From Nocardia sp. (GTDB lineage Bacteria > Actinomycetota > Actinomycetes > Mycobacteriales > Mycobacteriaceae), in assembly GCF_025465275.1 (NCBI RefSeq), contig NZ_JAODNK010000097.1:1-64000 (forward strand): a stretch of DNA of 64,000 nt, in the 5' to 3' direction. The notes beneath the pieces are model-generated. The model was not told the origin of the DNA, ran no database searches, and worked only from the letters and a program-made list of their open reading frames with translations. Positions 25,035 through 32,815 of the stretch are shown piece by piece (position 1 is the first letter of the stretch; each line of letters opens with the position of its first letter). Position numbers and translations under genes: made by a program.

Positions 25035-25922
25035 TCACACCCTTCGATTCGAACCTGGAGATTTGATTGCGTCAGGTTCGGGATCAGTTCGGTCGAGCGT
25101 CGGCACCGAACCGGAGCCGACATCGAACTGGCGAGTAAAATTGATCGCGGTATTCAGCAGCGGCGATTCCGCATCGGCAGTTCCGAGAGCGTCCAGCAGC
25201 AAGCGGACGTCCTTGTCCATCGTGACGGTGAATTGCGAGCGGGCAAGGGTCTCGATCGACCCGAAGGCGGCAAAGAGTTCCGACGCATAGCTGCGGGCGC
25301 TACCCACTTTGAACACGTCGAACAGTCCGTCGCCGACTCCGTGCTCTTGCCCGAGCCGAATCGCATCGGCGACCAGCGCGACTTGCGCAGCCAGTAGCGC
25401 ATTATTGAGCAGCTTCGCCAGCTGCGCCGTGCCGACTTTCGGGAAGCGAGCGATTCGACCCGCGTAGCAGCTGATAATGGGGATCGCCCGCTCCGCCGCT
25501 GGTGCCGGGCCCGCCAGTAGGACCAGCAATTCGCCGGCTTCGGCTGCGAGGGGCCCGCCACTGACCGGCGCATCCAGAATCGTGATCCGGTGCTGTTCAG
25601 CATGTTCGGCGATTCTTTCGATCTCCCGCGGTGACACGGTGCTGTGCACCGTGATCACACCTCCGGGCGCCATTCCTTCGATCACTCCCGCGGTACCGAA
25701 GAGCACCTCTTCGACACCGGCCGCGTCGAAAACGCATATCCCGATCACGTCGCAAGCGGCACCGAGATCGGCCGGTGTCTTCGCGACGTCAGCTCCCCAT
25801 TCGGAGGCTGCGGTAGCGACAGATTCACGTCGGGCCCAAATTGTCGTCGATATACCCCCACTTGCGATTCGGCGCGCCATGGGTAGGCCCTGATTACCGA
25901 GACCGATGAATCCAGCTCTCAC
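25035..25922 (-). CDS. 3-hydroxyisobutyrate dehydrogenase-family beta-hydroxyacid dehydrogenase
   Basis: A 295-residue NAD-dependent beta-hydroxyacid dehydrogenase. The N-terminal Rossmann motif is GFIGLGNQGLPMARR. The substrate loop TILDAPVSGGPLAAEAGELLVLLAG matches the family DAPVSGG, and the catalytic lysine is in VGTAQLAKLLNNALL. The start is GTG at 25922 with AAGGG 9 nt upstream. It is the first large gene of the leftward operon and lies downstream of the operator at 26007-26020. It would oxidise a beta-hydroxyacid or act as a related imine/semialdehyde reductase. The precise substrate is unclear. Confidence 0.92.
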   Translation of the reverse strand: MRAGFIGLGNQGLPMARRIASGGISTTIWARRESVATAASEWGADVAKTPADLGAACDVIGICVFDAAGVEEVLFGTAGVIEGMAPGGVITVHSTVSPREIERIAEHAEQHRITILDAPVSGGPLAAEAGELLVLLAGPAPAAERAIPIISCYAGRIARFPKVGTAQLAKLLNNALLAAQVALVADAIRLGQEHGVGDGLFDVFKVGSARSYASELFAAFGSIETLARSQFTVTMDKDVRLLLDALGTADAESPLLNTAINFTRQFDVGSGSVPTLDRTDPEPDAIKSPGSNRRV

Positions 25923-25991
25923 ACTGACGCCCTTGAACTACATGAGGAGGCGGTCACCGACCCGATGAGGGTCGAACTTCCGCGCCGTGAA

Positions 25992-26165
25992 CTAACAATT
26001 CGGATCATAGCAACTACTATGCTTCCTGGGTACAGGAATACCAAAGAAGGTCGAGACCCAGTAATTGAAAAGATCGAAAGCGGTGACTCCGAAGATCAGG
26101 AACTCGCCGTCACGCTCGTCGGGCAGCCCCGAGGGCTCGTCACCATCGATGGTCGTCTGCGACAT
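25992..26165 (-). CDS. Putative 57-residue small protein ahead of the P450 operon
   Basis: An ATG at 26165, preceded by GGAG with 9-nt spacing, opens a 57-codon frame ending at a TAG at 25992. The first 40 codons show strong G/C third positions like real genes here. The protein starts MSQTTIDGDEPSGLPDERD, an acidic section, followed by a hydrophobic/aromatic part (EFLIFGVTAFDLFNYWV, STFFGIPVP). This could be a membrane-associated or partner peptide; no known family is recognised. An AT-rich promoter element lies just upstream (26194-26216), and the ATAG operator for the next gene falls inside its last codons. The final dozen codons are less coding-like, so the true end is less certain. Confidence 0.5.
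   Translation of the reverse strand: MSQTTIDGDEPSGLPDERDGEFLIFGVTAFDLFNYWVSTFFGIPVPRKHSSCYDPNC
26007..26020. promoter_or_regulatory. ATAGYR-NN-YRCTAT operator, copy 1 (P450/ABC operon)
   Basis: ATAGCAACTACTAT is a 14-bp dyad (ATAGCA-AC-TACTAT). It lies 85 bp upstream of the hydroxyisobutyrate-type dehydrogenase start. Four other copies occur upstream of other operons in the window (41153, 44550, 48755, 62294). Confidence 0.7.
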
Positions 26166-26193
26166 CGCCACGGTCTCCGATCACCTGCCAAGT

Positions 26194-26216
26194 AATATTA
26201 CATATATTATACAATG
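26194..26216. promoter_or_regulatory. AT-rich element with ATTACATA half-site
   Basis: A stretch made almost only of A and T (AATATTACATATATTATAC) within GC-rich DNA. ATTACATA at 26197-26204 equals the half-site of the perfect dyad at 39845-39863. It is 29 bp upstream of the 57-residue small ORF and could be the promoter of the whole P450/ABC operon. Confidence 0.5.
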
Positions 26217-26266
26217 TTGTTGTTGGGTGAACAAGGCCACGCGCCTCTCTGTCACAGACCTGAGCC

Positions 26267-27496
26267 CTACGTGACCGCGTTCGCGAGCCGAAGATCGAGA
26301 ATGGATTGCTCGTCATGCCCGAGCCCCTGCAGAATTTCCTCGGTGTGCTCAGCGAACTCGGGACCGCGGGTCGGGGTAGCGGGCACTTCGTCGAACTGCA
26401 CTGGGGCGGTGACCAATTCGCGCGTCTGCCCATCGACGTCCGTCAGTTGCGCGATGAACCCGTTCGCACGGAGCTGGACATCCTGCCCGACCTCGACGCT
26501 GTCTTGGACCGGCGCCCACTGACCATCGAAGGTCTTCAGCCGCTCACTCCATTCAGACAGCGGCCTGCGCGCAATCTCCTGCGCGACCAACGCTGCCGCG
26601 GCAGCGTGGTTCTCCATCAAGCCGCTGCCCGAGTCGAATCGCGCGTCCTGCGCGAGCTCGGGACGCTCGATGTACTTACAGAACTCCGGCCAGTAGCGGC
26701 CGGGCTGCATCATGTTCAGGTTGAGGTAGCGGCCATCGGATGTCCGGAAAATCCCAACCAGCGGGTTCCGGACTCGCCCGCCACTGTGCTCCGGCGGCGC
26801 CGGGTCCCAGGGCTCACCACTCACCAGGGAAAGATCAACGGCGAGCCCGTTCGCCCACGCACCCACGCTCAGCAGCGAGACGTCGACAACCGAGGGTTCG
26901 CCGGTGTTCTTCCTAGCGAACAGTGCCGCCGCGATACCACCCGCGATGGTCATCCCACCGATGGAATCACCGAACGCGGGCCCGGGCATCCCGAGGATAC
27001 CGCCTAGCTCAGGAGCCGAAATACCCGCAGCGCCACCTGCTCGGCACCAGAAGGTCGGCTGATCGTATCCGCCCTTGTCCGCCTCCGGCCCCCGCACTCC
27101 GAGTGCGGTGCCACGGACATAGATGATGTCCGGATTGACAGCACGAATGTCCTCGACGTCGATATGCAGCCGCGCACGCGCATCCGGCAGGAAATTCGTC
27201 ACGAACACATCGCTCTGCCGCACGATATCGTGCAGCACCGCAAGGGCTTCCGGCTTCTCTAGCGCCAGCCCGATACTGCGTTTGCCTCGATTGGCATGCT
27301 CCATCAAAGGAGCGAAGTTGCCGCCGGCGGCAACGGGACCGAGGTACGCGAACCCGCGCTGAGCGTCTCCGGTCTCGGCGTGCTCGACCTTGATCACGTC
27401 CGCGCCCCAGTCCGCGAGCACTGCACCCGCCGCTGGCACGTAGGTGAACTGAGCCACCTCGACGACCCGAACACCCTGCATTGGCCGACCCGGCAT
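26267..27496 (-). CDS. CoA transferase family III (CaiB/BaiF)
   Basis: A 409-residue family III CoA transferase. Conserved parts are LADWGADVIKVEHAETGD, HANRGKRSIGLAL, and PAFGDSIGGMTIAGGIAAALFAR, in which the Asp of GDSIGG is the expected catalytic residue forming the acyl anhydride. The end reads EHTEEILQGLGHDEQSI. It moves CoA from one acyl-CoA to a carboxylic acid, activating the substrate without ATP. The ATG at 27496 has GGGAGG close upstream. It is a single transcription unit controlled by the AT-rich element at 27632-27658. One of five paralogous CoA transferases in this window. Confidence 0.92.
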   Translation of the reverse strand: MPGRPMQGVRVVEVAQFTYVPAAGAVLADWGADVIKVEHAETGDAQRGFAYLGPVAAGGNFAPLMEHANRGKRSIGLALEKPEALAVLHDIVRQSDVFVTNFLPDARARLHIDVEDIRAVNPDIIYVRGTALGVRGPEADKGGYDQPTFWCRAGGAAGISAPELGGILGMPGPAFGDSIGGMTIAGGIAAALFARKNTGEPSVVDVSLLSVGAWANGLAVDLSLVSGEPWDPAPPEHSGGRVRNPLVGIFRTSDGRYLNLNMMQPGRYWPEFCKYIERPELAQDARFDSGSGLMENHAAAAALVAQEIARRPLSEWSERLKTFDGQWAPVQDSVEVGQDVQLRANGFIAQLTDVDGQTRELVTAPVQFDEVPATPTRGPEFAEHTEEILQGLGHDEQSILDLRLANAVT

Positions 27497-27631
27497 TGGA
27501 CCTCCCAAGTCGATAGGAATCTGAACGCAAAGAACTGTAAGCCAGCACAGATTAATGAGCAAGCATCTCAAGAAACTGAACGACAGTTCATATAGTGTCT
27601 CACCGTAGATCAGCCCAGGTCACCGACCTGC

Positions 27632-27658
27632 AAGAATATATACTTTATATGCTTTATC
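27632..27658. promoter_or_regulatory. AT-rich promoter element with TATACTTTATA
   Basis: TATACTTTATA (27639-27649) occurs in an otherwise GC-rich gap, upstream of the CoA transferase at 27496. The same 11-mer is found on the opposite strand at 58346-58356, and its first eight bases recur at both GntR promoters. A likely shared regulator site or promoter. Confidence 0.5.
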
Positions 27659-27740
27659 GATCAGGTCCCTCACACGAAGGAGTGCAGTGTCGACACCGTT
27701 CCAACTGTGGACCGGGAGGTGATGGCCCGGCTAGGCACGG

Positions 27741-28430
27741 TCAGCGGGCGGCTGACCTGGCAAAGGTTTGAGCGATCACGCCCAGGAATTCGTCCACGTC
27801 GAAATCCTCTGCGTCATCACTGATTTCGGGATCCATCGCGTGGAAGGCGGTGACCAGGGCCGAGAACAGGCGAGCGAGCGCACGTGGGTCGCCGGCACAC
27901 AGTACCCCCGCATCTTGCCCTTCGGCGATGAGGGTCGCTTCGAGATCGATCGCCTCGCGGTAAGCGTCCTGGAACTCTTCCGGCAATGTCGTTTCCTGCC
28001 CGACGCCGACGGTCAGCACACGGGTCATCAGCCGTCCCCACGCCGGATACCGGCGGAAATGCACGATCTGCAGCCGGGCCATCGCCGTCAATCGCTGATC
28101 CGGCGAACCATCCTCCTCGGCGATCCGTCGCATGTCGGCGATCTGACCGCGCCCACGCCGCATCAATACCTCGGCGTAGAGACTGTCCTTGCTGTCGAAC
28201 AGGGAGTAGATGGTCCCTACCGAGAACTCGCACCGCTCCCCCACGTCCTTCAAACCCGTGTCGTGATACCCACGTTCACTGAACAACTGCTCCGCGGTGT
28301 CGAGGATCTGTTCCCGGCTCAGTTCGATCCGCAATTGCCGGCGAGCCTCGCGAGGACTCGGCACTTCGACGGCGCCCCCAGGTTTCCCGGCTGAATCCTG
28401 GATCTCTTTCGGTTCTCGTGCCCGCGCCAT
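27741..28430 (-). CDS. TetR-family transcriptional regulator
   Basis: A 229-residue TetR regulator. After a basic 50-residue tail, the helix-turn-helix reads REQILDTAEQLFSERGYHDTGLKDVGERCEFSVGTIYSLFDSKDSLYAEV, with the usual second-helix pattern. The C-terminal part is helical. It begins at the ATG at 28430 with GAGGGTGG upstream; a longer frame to 28481 is less likely. It is divergent from the enoyl-CoA hydratase at 28684, so it probably controls that gene and itself through the intervening 253 bp. The ligand is unknown; acyl-CoA is common for such repressors. Confidence 0.9.
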   Translation of the reverse strand: MARAREPKEIQDSAGKPGGAVEVPSPREARRQLRIELSREQILDTAEQLFSERGYHDTGLKDVGERCEFSVGTIYSLFDSKDSLYAEVLMRRGRGQIADMRRIAEEDGSPDQRLTAMARLQIVHFRRYPAWGRLMTRVLTVGVGQETTLPEEFQDAYREAIDLEATLIAEGQDAGVLCAGDPRALARLFSALVTAFHAMDPEISDDAEDFDVDEFLGVIAQTFARSAAR

Positions 28431-28598
28431 CGCCACCCTCAACTGTCTCGCCCCGTGCCACACCTGGGTCGGTATGGGCATGTCGGTGGAAGTCTAATGC
28501 AGCCGAGTACAGGAAGTAGACCAGCCGTTCGATCTATGAGAGCCGAAGTACACTGATTCGAACCTTCGATCTAGGATATGAATACATATTTCATTGTC

Positions 28599-28612
28599 TG
28601 AACTATGGTTCA
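28599..28612. promoter_or_regulatory. Candidate TetR operator between divergent TetR and hydratase
   Basis: TGAAC-TATG-GTTCA: a perfect 5-bp inverted repeat with a 4-bp spacer, 72 bp upstream of the hydratase ATG. A second, weaker dyad (ATATG, four bases, CATAT) lies about 20 bp to its left. Short dyads between a divergent TetR gene and its neighbour are commonly autoregulatory, but this one is small. Confidence 0.35.
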
Positions 28613-28683
28613 ATCGACTGAGGGCGGCATGATGATCGTCTGGCATTCAGGTCAGGTCGGGGCCGCGCGTTTGAGGAGTCCAT

Positions 28684-29463
28684 ATGACCGCATCCGATTC
28701 GAATTCCCACGCCGACAGCGTCGTTCGCCGCAGAGTCGAAGACGGAATCGGCATCGTCACCCTGTCGGATCCCGCGCACCGGAACGCACTCAGCAAGCGG
28801 CTCAGCGATGACTTGGCCGCCGCCGTCGAAGAAGTGATCACGGCGGGCGCCGCCGTTCTAGTCCTCGATGCGGAAGCGCCCGTGTTCAGCTCTGGCGGTT
28901 CGCTGGACGGTCTGGTCGACCGCAGGCATGACCTTTCGGAGATGTACGCCGGATATCTCACGCTGGCCGAGGCGACCATCCCGACGATCGCGGCCGTCTG
29001 CGGTCCAGCGATCGGTGCCGGAGTCAATCTGGCGTTGGCTTGCGACGTTGTACTTGCCGGCGAAAGCGCCCGATTCGATCCGAAATTCCTGGATGTGGGC
29101 ATCCACCCCGGTGGCGGGCACCTGTGGCAATTGAGCAGGCGAATCGGCAAACAGGGCGCTGCCGCGCTCGTGCTGTGCGGTGATGTCCTCACCGGTTCCG
29201 AGGCCGCGGCGTGCGGTCTGGCCTGGCGTTGCGTTCCCGACGATGAATTGACCGGTCTCGCAATGCGATTCGCAAGACGGGTCGTGGGAAGGTCGCCCGA
29301 TCTGATCCGGCGGACAAAACAAACACTGCGACAGTCCACCGGATTCACCGAGATGGGTCCGGCGCTGGACCTCGAACTCAAGGCACAGCAGTGGTCGGTT
29401 GAACAACCCTATTTCCACACCCGGGTACGCGAGGTACAGGACCGTATCGCGCGGGCCCGATAG
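28684..29463 (+). CDS. Enoyl-CoA hydratase/isomerase family protein
   Basis: A 259-residue crotonase-fold protein. It shows SDPAHRNALSKRLSDDL at the start of the fold, FSSGGSLDGLVDR at the oxyanion site, and CGPAIGAGVNLALACDVVLAGESARFDPKFLDVGIHPGGG covering the second oxyanion glycine and the catalytic area. The ATG at 28684 has AGGAG with 5-nt spacing. It would hydrate or isomerise an enoyl-CoA. It stands divergent from TetR and ends at a perfect 12-bp hairpin. Monocistronic by layout. Confidence 0.92.
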   Translation: MTASDSNSHADSVVRRRVEDGIGIVTLSDPAHRNALSKRLSDDLAAAVEEVITAGAAVLVLDAEAPVFSSGGSLDGLVDRRHDLSEMYAGYLTLAEATIPTIAAVCGPAIGAGVNLALACDVVLAGESARFDPKFLDVGIHPGGGHLWQLSRRIGKQGAAALVLCGDVLTGSEAAACGLAWRCVPDDELTGLAMRFARRVVGRSPDLIRRTKQTLRQSTGFTEMGPALDLELKAQQWSVEQPYFHTRVREVQDRIARAR

Positions 29464-29471
29464 ACATGAGA

Positions 29472-29504
29472 ACGGGGCAGCCCCAGCACCATGGGCTGCC
29501 CCGT
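29472..29504. terminator. Bidirectional hairpin terminator
   Basis: ACGGGGCAGCCC (29472-29483) and GGGCTGCCCCGT (29493-29504) form a perfect 12-bp stem with a 9-nt loop. It lies between the convergent stops of the enoyl-CoA hydratase and the SDR at 29539. Confidence 0.8.
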
Positions 29505-29538
29505 CTCCGTGCAGACGAACTTGCGGTTCAGGGAAGTG

Positions 29539-30450
29539 TCAACGCAAGCCCGGCGCACGGGTGTGGAAGATGTCCGTGGCCAGCTTCATCCCCAGCGTGT
29601 CGGCGTCCCAGCGTTCCCCACCACTGCTGATCGTGTCTTTCTCGCACCAGCCGCCCATCAGATAGATCTTGTCGTGAATGGCACGAATCACCTGCCCGGT
29701 CACGTGTTGCGCCTGGTCGCTGGCAAGCCATGCCACCAGCGGAGAACTGCCTGCCGGGTCCATCGGGTGATACTCCCCCGGCGCCAGATCGTCCGCCTCG
29801 AATGCCTTCTCGCCGGTGGCTGACGTGGCGGTCAATCGGGTCATGCCGCCCGGGCCGACGGCGTTCACGGTTACTCCGTATTTGTAGAGTTCCAGGCTCG
29901 ATGTCAGCGTCAGACCCACAATCGCGGCTTTGGCGGTCGCATAATTCGACTGCCCGAAGTTCCCGCTGAGGCCTGCGCCGGACGTCGTATTGATGATTCG
30001 CCCGGTAAAGGTCTCGCCGCTCTGCGCACGCTCGCGCCAATGATTCGCGGCCGCATGCGTCATCAACCAGGTGCCACGGACGTGCACTCGCATCACCGCG
30101 TCGAAATCTGCGACGGGCATGTTCCAGATGACCCTGTCCCGGACGATGCCGGCATTGTTCACCACCACGTCGACTCGTCCGAATTCAGCGCGTGCGCGTT
30201 CGAAGAGGTGTGGCACCTGCTCCTCATCAGCGATGTCGGAGTACTCGGCAATCGCCATGCCGCCGTTCTTGCGGATCAGTTCGACAACCTCGTCCGCGTC
30301 CCGCCCCGTTCCCTCGCCCCGCACCGACGTGCCGAGGTCATTGACCACGACGGTCGCACCGTGCCGCGCCAACTCGAGCGCATGGCCGCGGCCGATGCCG
30401 TGTGCGGCGCCGGTCACGATCGCGACTTTGTTCTCGAGCAATCGGGCCAT
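29539..30450 (-). CDS. SDR dehydrogenase of multifunctional-enzyme (MFE-2, HSD17B4) type
   Basis: A 303-residue SDR like the dehydrogenase half of peroxisomal MFE-2. It starts with LLENKVAIVTGAAHGIGRGHALELARHGATVVVNDLG, has VNNAGIVRDRVIWNM after the second strand, and holds the catalytic NYATAK. The long loop after NDLGTSVRGEGTGRDA and the NVNAVGPGG-like segment fit (3R)-hydroxyacyl-CoA dehydrogenases. It would oxidise a 3-hydroxyacyl-CoA made by MaoC or crotonase hydratases. It is preceded by an AT-rich element at 30500-30519 and separated from the upstream CoA transferase by a hairpin, so it has its own promoter. Confidence 0.92.
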   Translation of the reverse strand: MARLLENKVAIVTGAAHGIGRGHALELARHGATVVVNDLGTSVRGEGTGRDADEVVELIRKNGGMAIAEYSDIADEEQVPHLFERARAEFGRVDVVVNNAGIVRDRVIWNMPVADFDAVMRVHVRGTWLMTHAAANHWRERAQSGETFTGRIINTTSGAGLSGNFGQSNYATAKAAIVGLTLTSSLELYKYGVTVNAVGPGGMTRLTATSATGEKAFEADDLAPGEYHPMDPAGSSPLVAWLASDQAQHVTGQVIRAIHDKIYLMGGWCEKDTISSGGERWDADTLGMKLATDIFHTRAPGLR

Positions 30451-30499
30451 GAATACCTCCTGATGGACGCCACCCGCGAAATCCCGACGCGCATGGTCA

Positions 30500-30519
30500 A
30501 TTATATAGTGTATATATTA
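30500..30519. promoter_or_regulatory. AT-rich dyad upstream of SDR
   Basis: ATTATATA at 30500-30507 followed by GTG and TATATA gives a TATATA-3-TATATA inverted repeat, about 50 bp upstream of the SDR start at 30450. It has the same ATTAYATA half-site as other elements of the window. Confidence 0.55.
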
Positions 30520-30521
30520 CT

Positions 30522-30559
30522 GTCCGCTGCATGGCCCACGTTCGGGCCATGCAGCGGAC
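30522..30559. terminator. Perfect 16-bp hairpin after CoA transferase gene
   Basis: GTCCGCTGCATGGCCC (30522-30537) pairs perfectly with 30544-30559 across a 6-nt loop. It lies just after the stop of the minus-strand CoA transferase (stop at 30568) and before the promoter element of the following SDR gene, so it probably ends the CoA transferase transcript. Confidence 0.8.
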
Positions 30560-30567
30560 GCGCGGAT

Positions 30568-31821
30568 CTACTCCGAACCGAGCGCCCCGCGACTACGCAG
30601 GGTCGCGATCCGATCAGCGTCGTACCCCAGCACCTCACGCAAAACCGACTCGCTGTGCGCACCCAATTCAGGCGCGGGATCCGATGTGACCGGCGGCTTG
30701 TGCCCGACTTCCCGCACCGGAAAGGGCAGCTGTTCGGCCACGAGGTCCGACGCCGGCTTCCACGGCATGCGGTCGACGAACTGAGGATCCTCGGCAATGG
30801 ACTCCGCAGTGTTGACCGGTCCGATCGGAACGTCGTGGGCGAGGCCGAGCTCCACCCATTCGGCCGTCGTCCGCTGCTCGAAGATCGTCGTCAACTCACG
30901 TCGCAGCGCCAGGTTGCCTCTGGCATGGTCGGCCAGGTTCGCCCCCGGATTGGCGTCGAAGAGGTCATCGCGTTCGACAGCGGAGCAGAAGTTCTTCCAG
31001 AACTTCCGCTCCGAAGCCATGAACAGCACATGACCGTCGCTGGACGGATAGAACTGATACCGCACGCCATCCGCCATACCACCGGTTCCCGGCGGCCTGC
31101 GTTCGTATCCGTCCGTCGGATTACCCGTCACCTCTGTCCCTGGACGTCGGTAGGCCCGAGAGGTTTCGCTGCGCAGCCAATCGAACGCAGCAGCCGAATC
31201 CGACTGCGCCACTTCGAGATGGCAGCCCTGCCCGGTTCGTTGCGCCTGCACCACACCTGCCAGCAGAGCCGCCGTTCCATATAGTGGCCCCGCGGTGATC
31301 CCGATCGATGTGTGATCCGGGATGGACGGCATCCCGTCAACCCCGGCAACCGGTGCGACCGTTCCCGCCCAGGCGTCGTAGGCGATGCCATGGCTGGGGA
31401 GATCCCGATAGGGGCCGGTCAATCCGTAGCCGGACACGCTGAGCATCACGATATGGGGATTCACCTCGCGCAGCCGCTCGTAACCGAGCCCGCGGCGCGC
31501 GAGCCCGCCGGGACGCATCGCTTCGATCACCACATCTGCCACCGCGACCAATTCGAGAAACGTCTCCCGGCCCGCCTCGTTGGTCAGATCGAGCACAATG
31601 CTGCGTTTTCCTCGGTTGACATGCAGGTGCAGCAGCGACGTCCCCTCGACGATGGGCCAGCTCATATGCCGGACATAGTCCCCTCCGGGCGGCTCGACCT
31701 TGATCACGTCCGCGCCGAGGTCCGCCAAGGGCGTGGATACGGCCGCCGGACCCAGCATCGAACACTCCACCACACGCAGCCCGGACAACAGCCCCGCGGG
31801 CCTCGGCTCGCCTTGCACCAC
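30568..31821 (-). CDS. CoA transferase family III (CaiB/BaiF)
   Basis: About 417 residues. The N-terminal LLSGLRVVECSMLGPAAVSTPLADLGADVIKVEPPGGD, HVNRGKRSIVLDLTNEAG and SGYGLTGPYRDLPSHGIAYDAW are family features, and the central SIPDHTSIGITAGPLYGTAALLAG holds the area of the catalytic Asp. It transfers CoA to an acid of unknown nature. The start is most likely the GTG at 31821, with CGGAGG 6 nt upstream; a TTG at 31836 lies before this ribosome site. It is controlled by the palindromic element at 31852-31870 and faces the GntR regulator at 32045 divergently. Confidence 0.9.
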   Translation of the reverse strand: MVQGEPRPAGLLSGLRVVECSMLGPAAVSTPLADLGADVIKVEPPGGDYVRHMSWPIVEGTSLLHLHVNRGKRSIVLDLTNEAGRETFLELVAVADVVIEAMRPGGLARRGLGYERLREVNPHIVMLSVSGYGLTGPYRDLPSHGIAYDAWAGTVAPVAGVDGMPSIPDHTSIGITAGPLYGTAALLAGVVQAQRTGQGCHLEVAQSDSAAAFDWLRSETSRAYRRPGTEVTGNPTDGYERRPPGTGGMADGVRYQFYPSSDGHVLFMASERKFWKNFCSAVERDDLFDANPGANLADHARGNLALRRELTTIFEQRTTAEWVELGLAHDVPIGPVNTAESIAEDPQFVDRMPWKPASDLVAEQLPFPVREVGHKPPVTSDPAPELGAHSESVLREVLGYDADRIATLRSRGALGSE

Positions 31822-31851
31822 TCCAAACCTCCGCAAATCTGATACCTACAC

Positions 31852-31870
31852 GTATTATATAATATATAAC
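31852..31870. promoter_or_regulatory. AT-rich palindrome upstream of CoA transferase
   Basis: TATTATATAATA (31853-31864) is a perfect 12-bp palindrome containing a TATAAT. It is about 30 bp upstream of the CoA transferase start at 31821, where a -10 region would lie, so a bound protein would block transcription. Confidence 0.6.
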
Positions 31871-31988
31871 ACATACTCTTGGGCACTGCGCGACAACACG
31901 AACCGCTCCGCCACGTGGGGGTCGACGCAAACCGGGCAGGAACCAGCACGACACTCACTGCTCGCAGCCACTCATCGGCGGCGCATCG

Positions 31989-32000
31989 TATACTTTGTTT
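31989..32000 (+). promoter_or_regulatory. Promoter element of GntR regulator 1 (TATACTTTGTTT)
   Basis: TATACTTTGTTT is identical to the element before the GntR paralog (58274-58263 on the minus strand). TATACT is a good -10 hexamer. The downstream leader is also conserved between the two genes, including the ribosome-binding region. Confidence 0.6.
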
Positions 32001-32005
32001 CTAAT

Positions 32006-32035
32006 ATGACCAGCATTGATTCACTACCGCTATAG
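32006..32035 (+). other. Nine-codon leader ORF ending at the GntR ribosome site
   Basis: ATG at 32006 starts MTSIDSLPL and ends in TAG at 32033-32035, in the same frame as the GntR gene. The last base of the TAG is the first G of the GGAG that precedes the GntR start. In the paralog the equivalent codon is GAG, so this stop prevents an N-terminal extension here. It might be a translated leader or simply the trace of a mutated start. Confidence 0.35.
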
Positions 32036-32044
32036 GAGACTGTC

Positions 32045-32773
32045 ATCGCCAGCTCGGTTTCAGCTTCAGCTCAACCGCTGCCTTTCGAGGATCATGAGAC
32101 GCCCTCCGGAGGACTGTCGCGCCCGACCAGCTCACAGCAGGTCGCCGAATACATTCGGCGGCTGATCTTCGAGAACAAGCTCAAGGTCGGCGATCGTATC
32201 CGCCAAGACGAGATCGCGGCCGAACTGCGCGTCAGCCGTGTGCCCGTTCGCGAAGCGGTGATCGCCCTCGATCGCGAGGGCTGGGTGGTGATCGAACCAC
32301 ACCGCGGCGCCTTCGTCGTCGGACTCGATGAGAACTCGACCCGCGACCACTACGAACTCATGGGCCGCGTATACGGTTTCGGCGCTCGCCGTGCCGCGGA
32401 ACGCGCGGCGCCGGAGCGGATCACCGAGCTGGGCAACCTGCATCGCCGGATTCAGGACACCGCGGATCCGGGCGAGTTCAGCCAACTCAATATGGAGTTC
32501 CTGCACCGGTTGATCCTGCTCGCCGGATCACGGCGCATCAGTGCGACCGTGCGCCTGATGGCGGTGAGCATCGTGCCCGGCAACTTCTTCGCCGAAGTCC
32601 CCGACGCCATGCGAATTCACAAGAAGGGCCTCCGTGCCATCATTCGGGCGCTCAAGGCGAACGACGGGGAGACCGCGGAGCAAGAGTTCATCAAGATGCT
32701 CCAACAGGAGGCCGAGAAGGTTGTCGCCCTCTTGATCTCGCGCGGCATCATCGAGCGGTCCGAAACAAGCTGA
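32045..32773 (+). CDS. GntR-family regulator with FCD domain, twin 1 (non-canonical ATC start)
   Basis: A 242-residue GntR regulator. The winged helix covers QVAEYIRRLIFENKLKVGDRIRQDEIAAELRVSRVPVREAV, and the C-terminal all-helical FCD domain includes SQLNMEFLHRLILLAGSRRI and ends near KVVALLISRGI. By eye about 80% of residues match the twin at 57508. No ATG, GTG or TTG exists in frame between a TAG at 32033 and a GTG at 32240. That GTG lies inside the DNA-binding helix and would destroy the fold. The best start is ATC at 32045 with GGAG 6 nt upstream; the twin has ATT at the same place. FCD proteins bind organic acids or acyl-CoAs. Probably regulates the surrounding catabolic genes. Confidence 0.85.
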   Translation: MASSVSASAQPLPFEDHETPSGGLSRPTSSQQVAEYIRRLIFENKLKVGDRIRQDEIAAELRVSRVPVREAVIALDREGWVVIEPHRGAFVVGLDENSTRDHYELMGRVYGFGARRAAERAAPERITELGNLHRRIQDTADPGEFSQLNMEFLHRLILLAGSRRISATVRLMAVSIVPGNFFAEVPDAMRIHKKGLRAIIRALKANDGETAEQEFIKMLQQEAEKVVALLISRGIIERSETS

Positions 32774-32815
32774 ACCGCATCGCCTCTTTCGCGAAATAGC
32801 AAGCCCTCGACCAGA

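Noticed and set aside
25965..26195. 76-codon plus-strand frame opposite the small ORF
   Set aside because: Poor codon pattern and no ribosome site; the minus-strand 57-codon frame has both.
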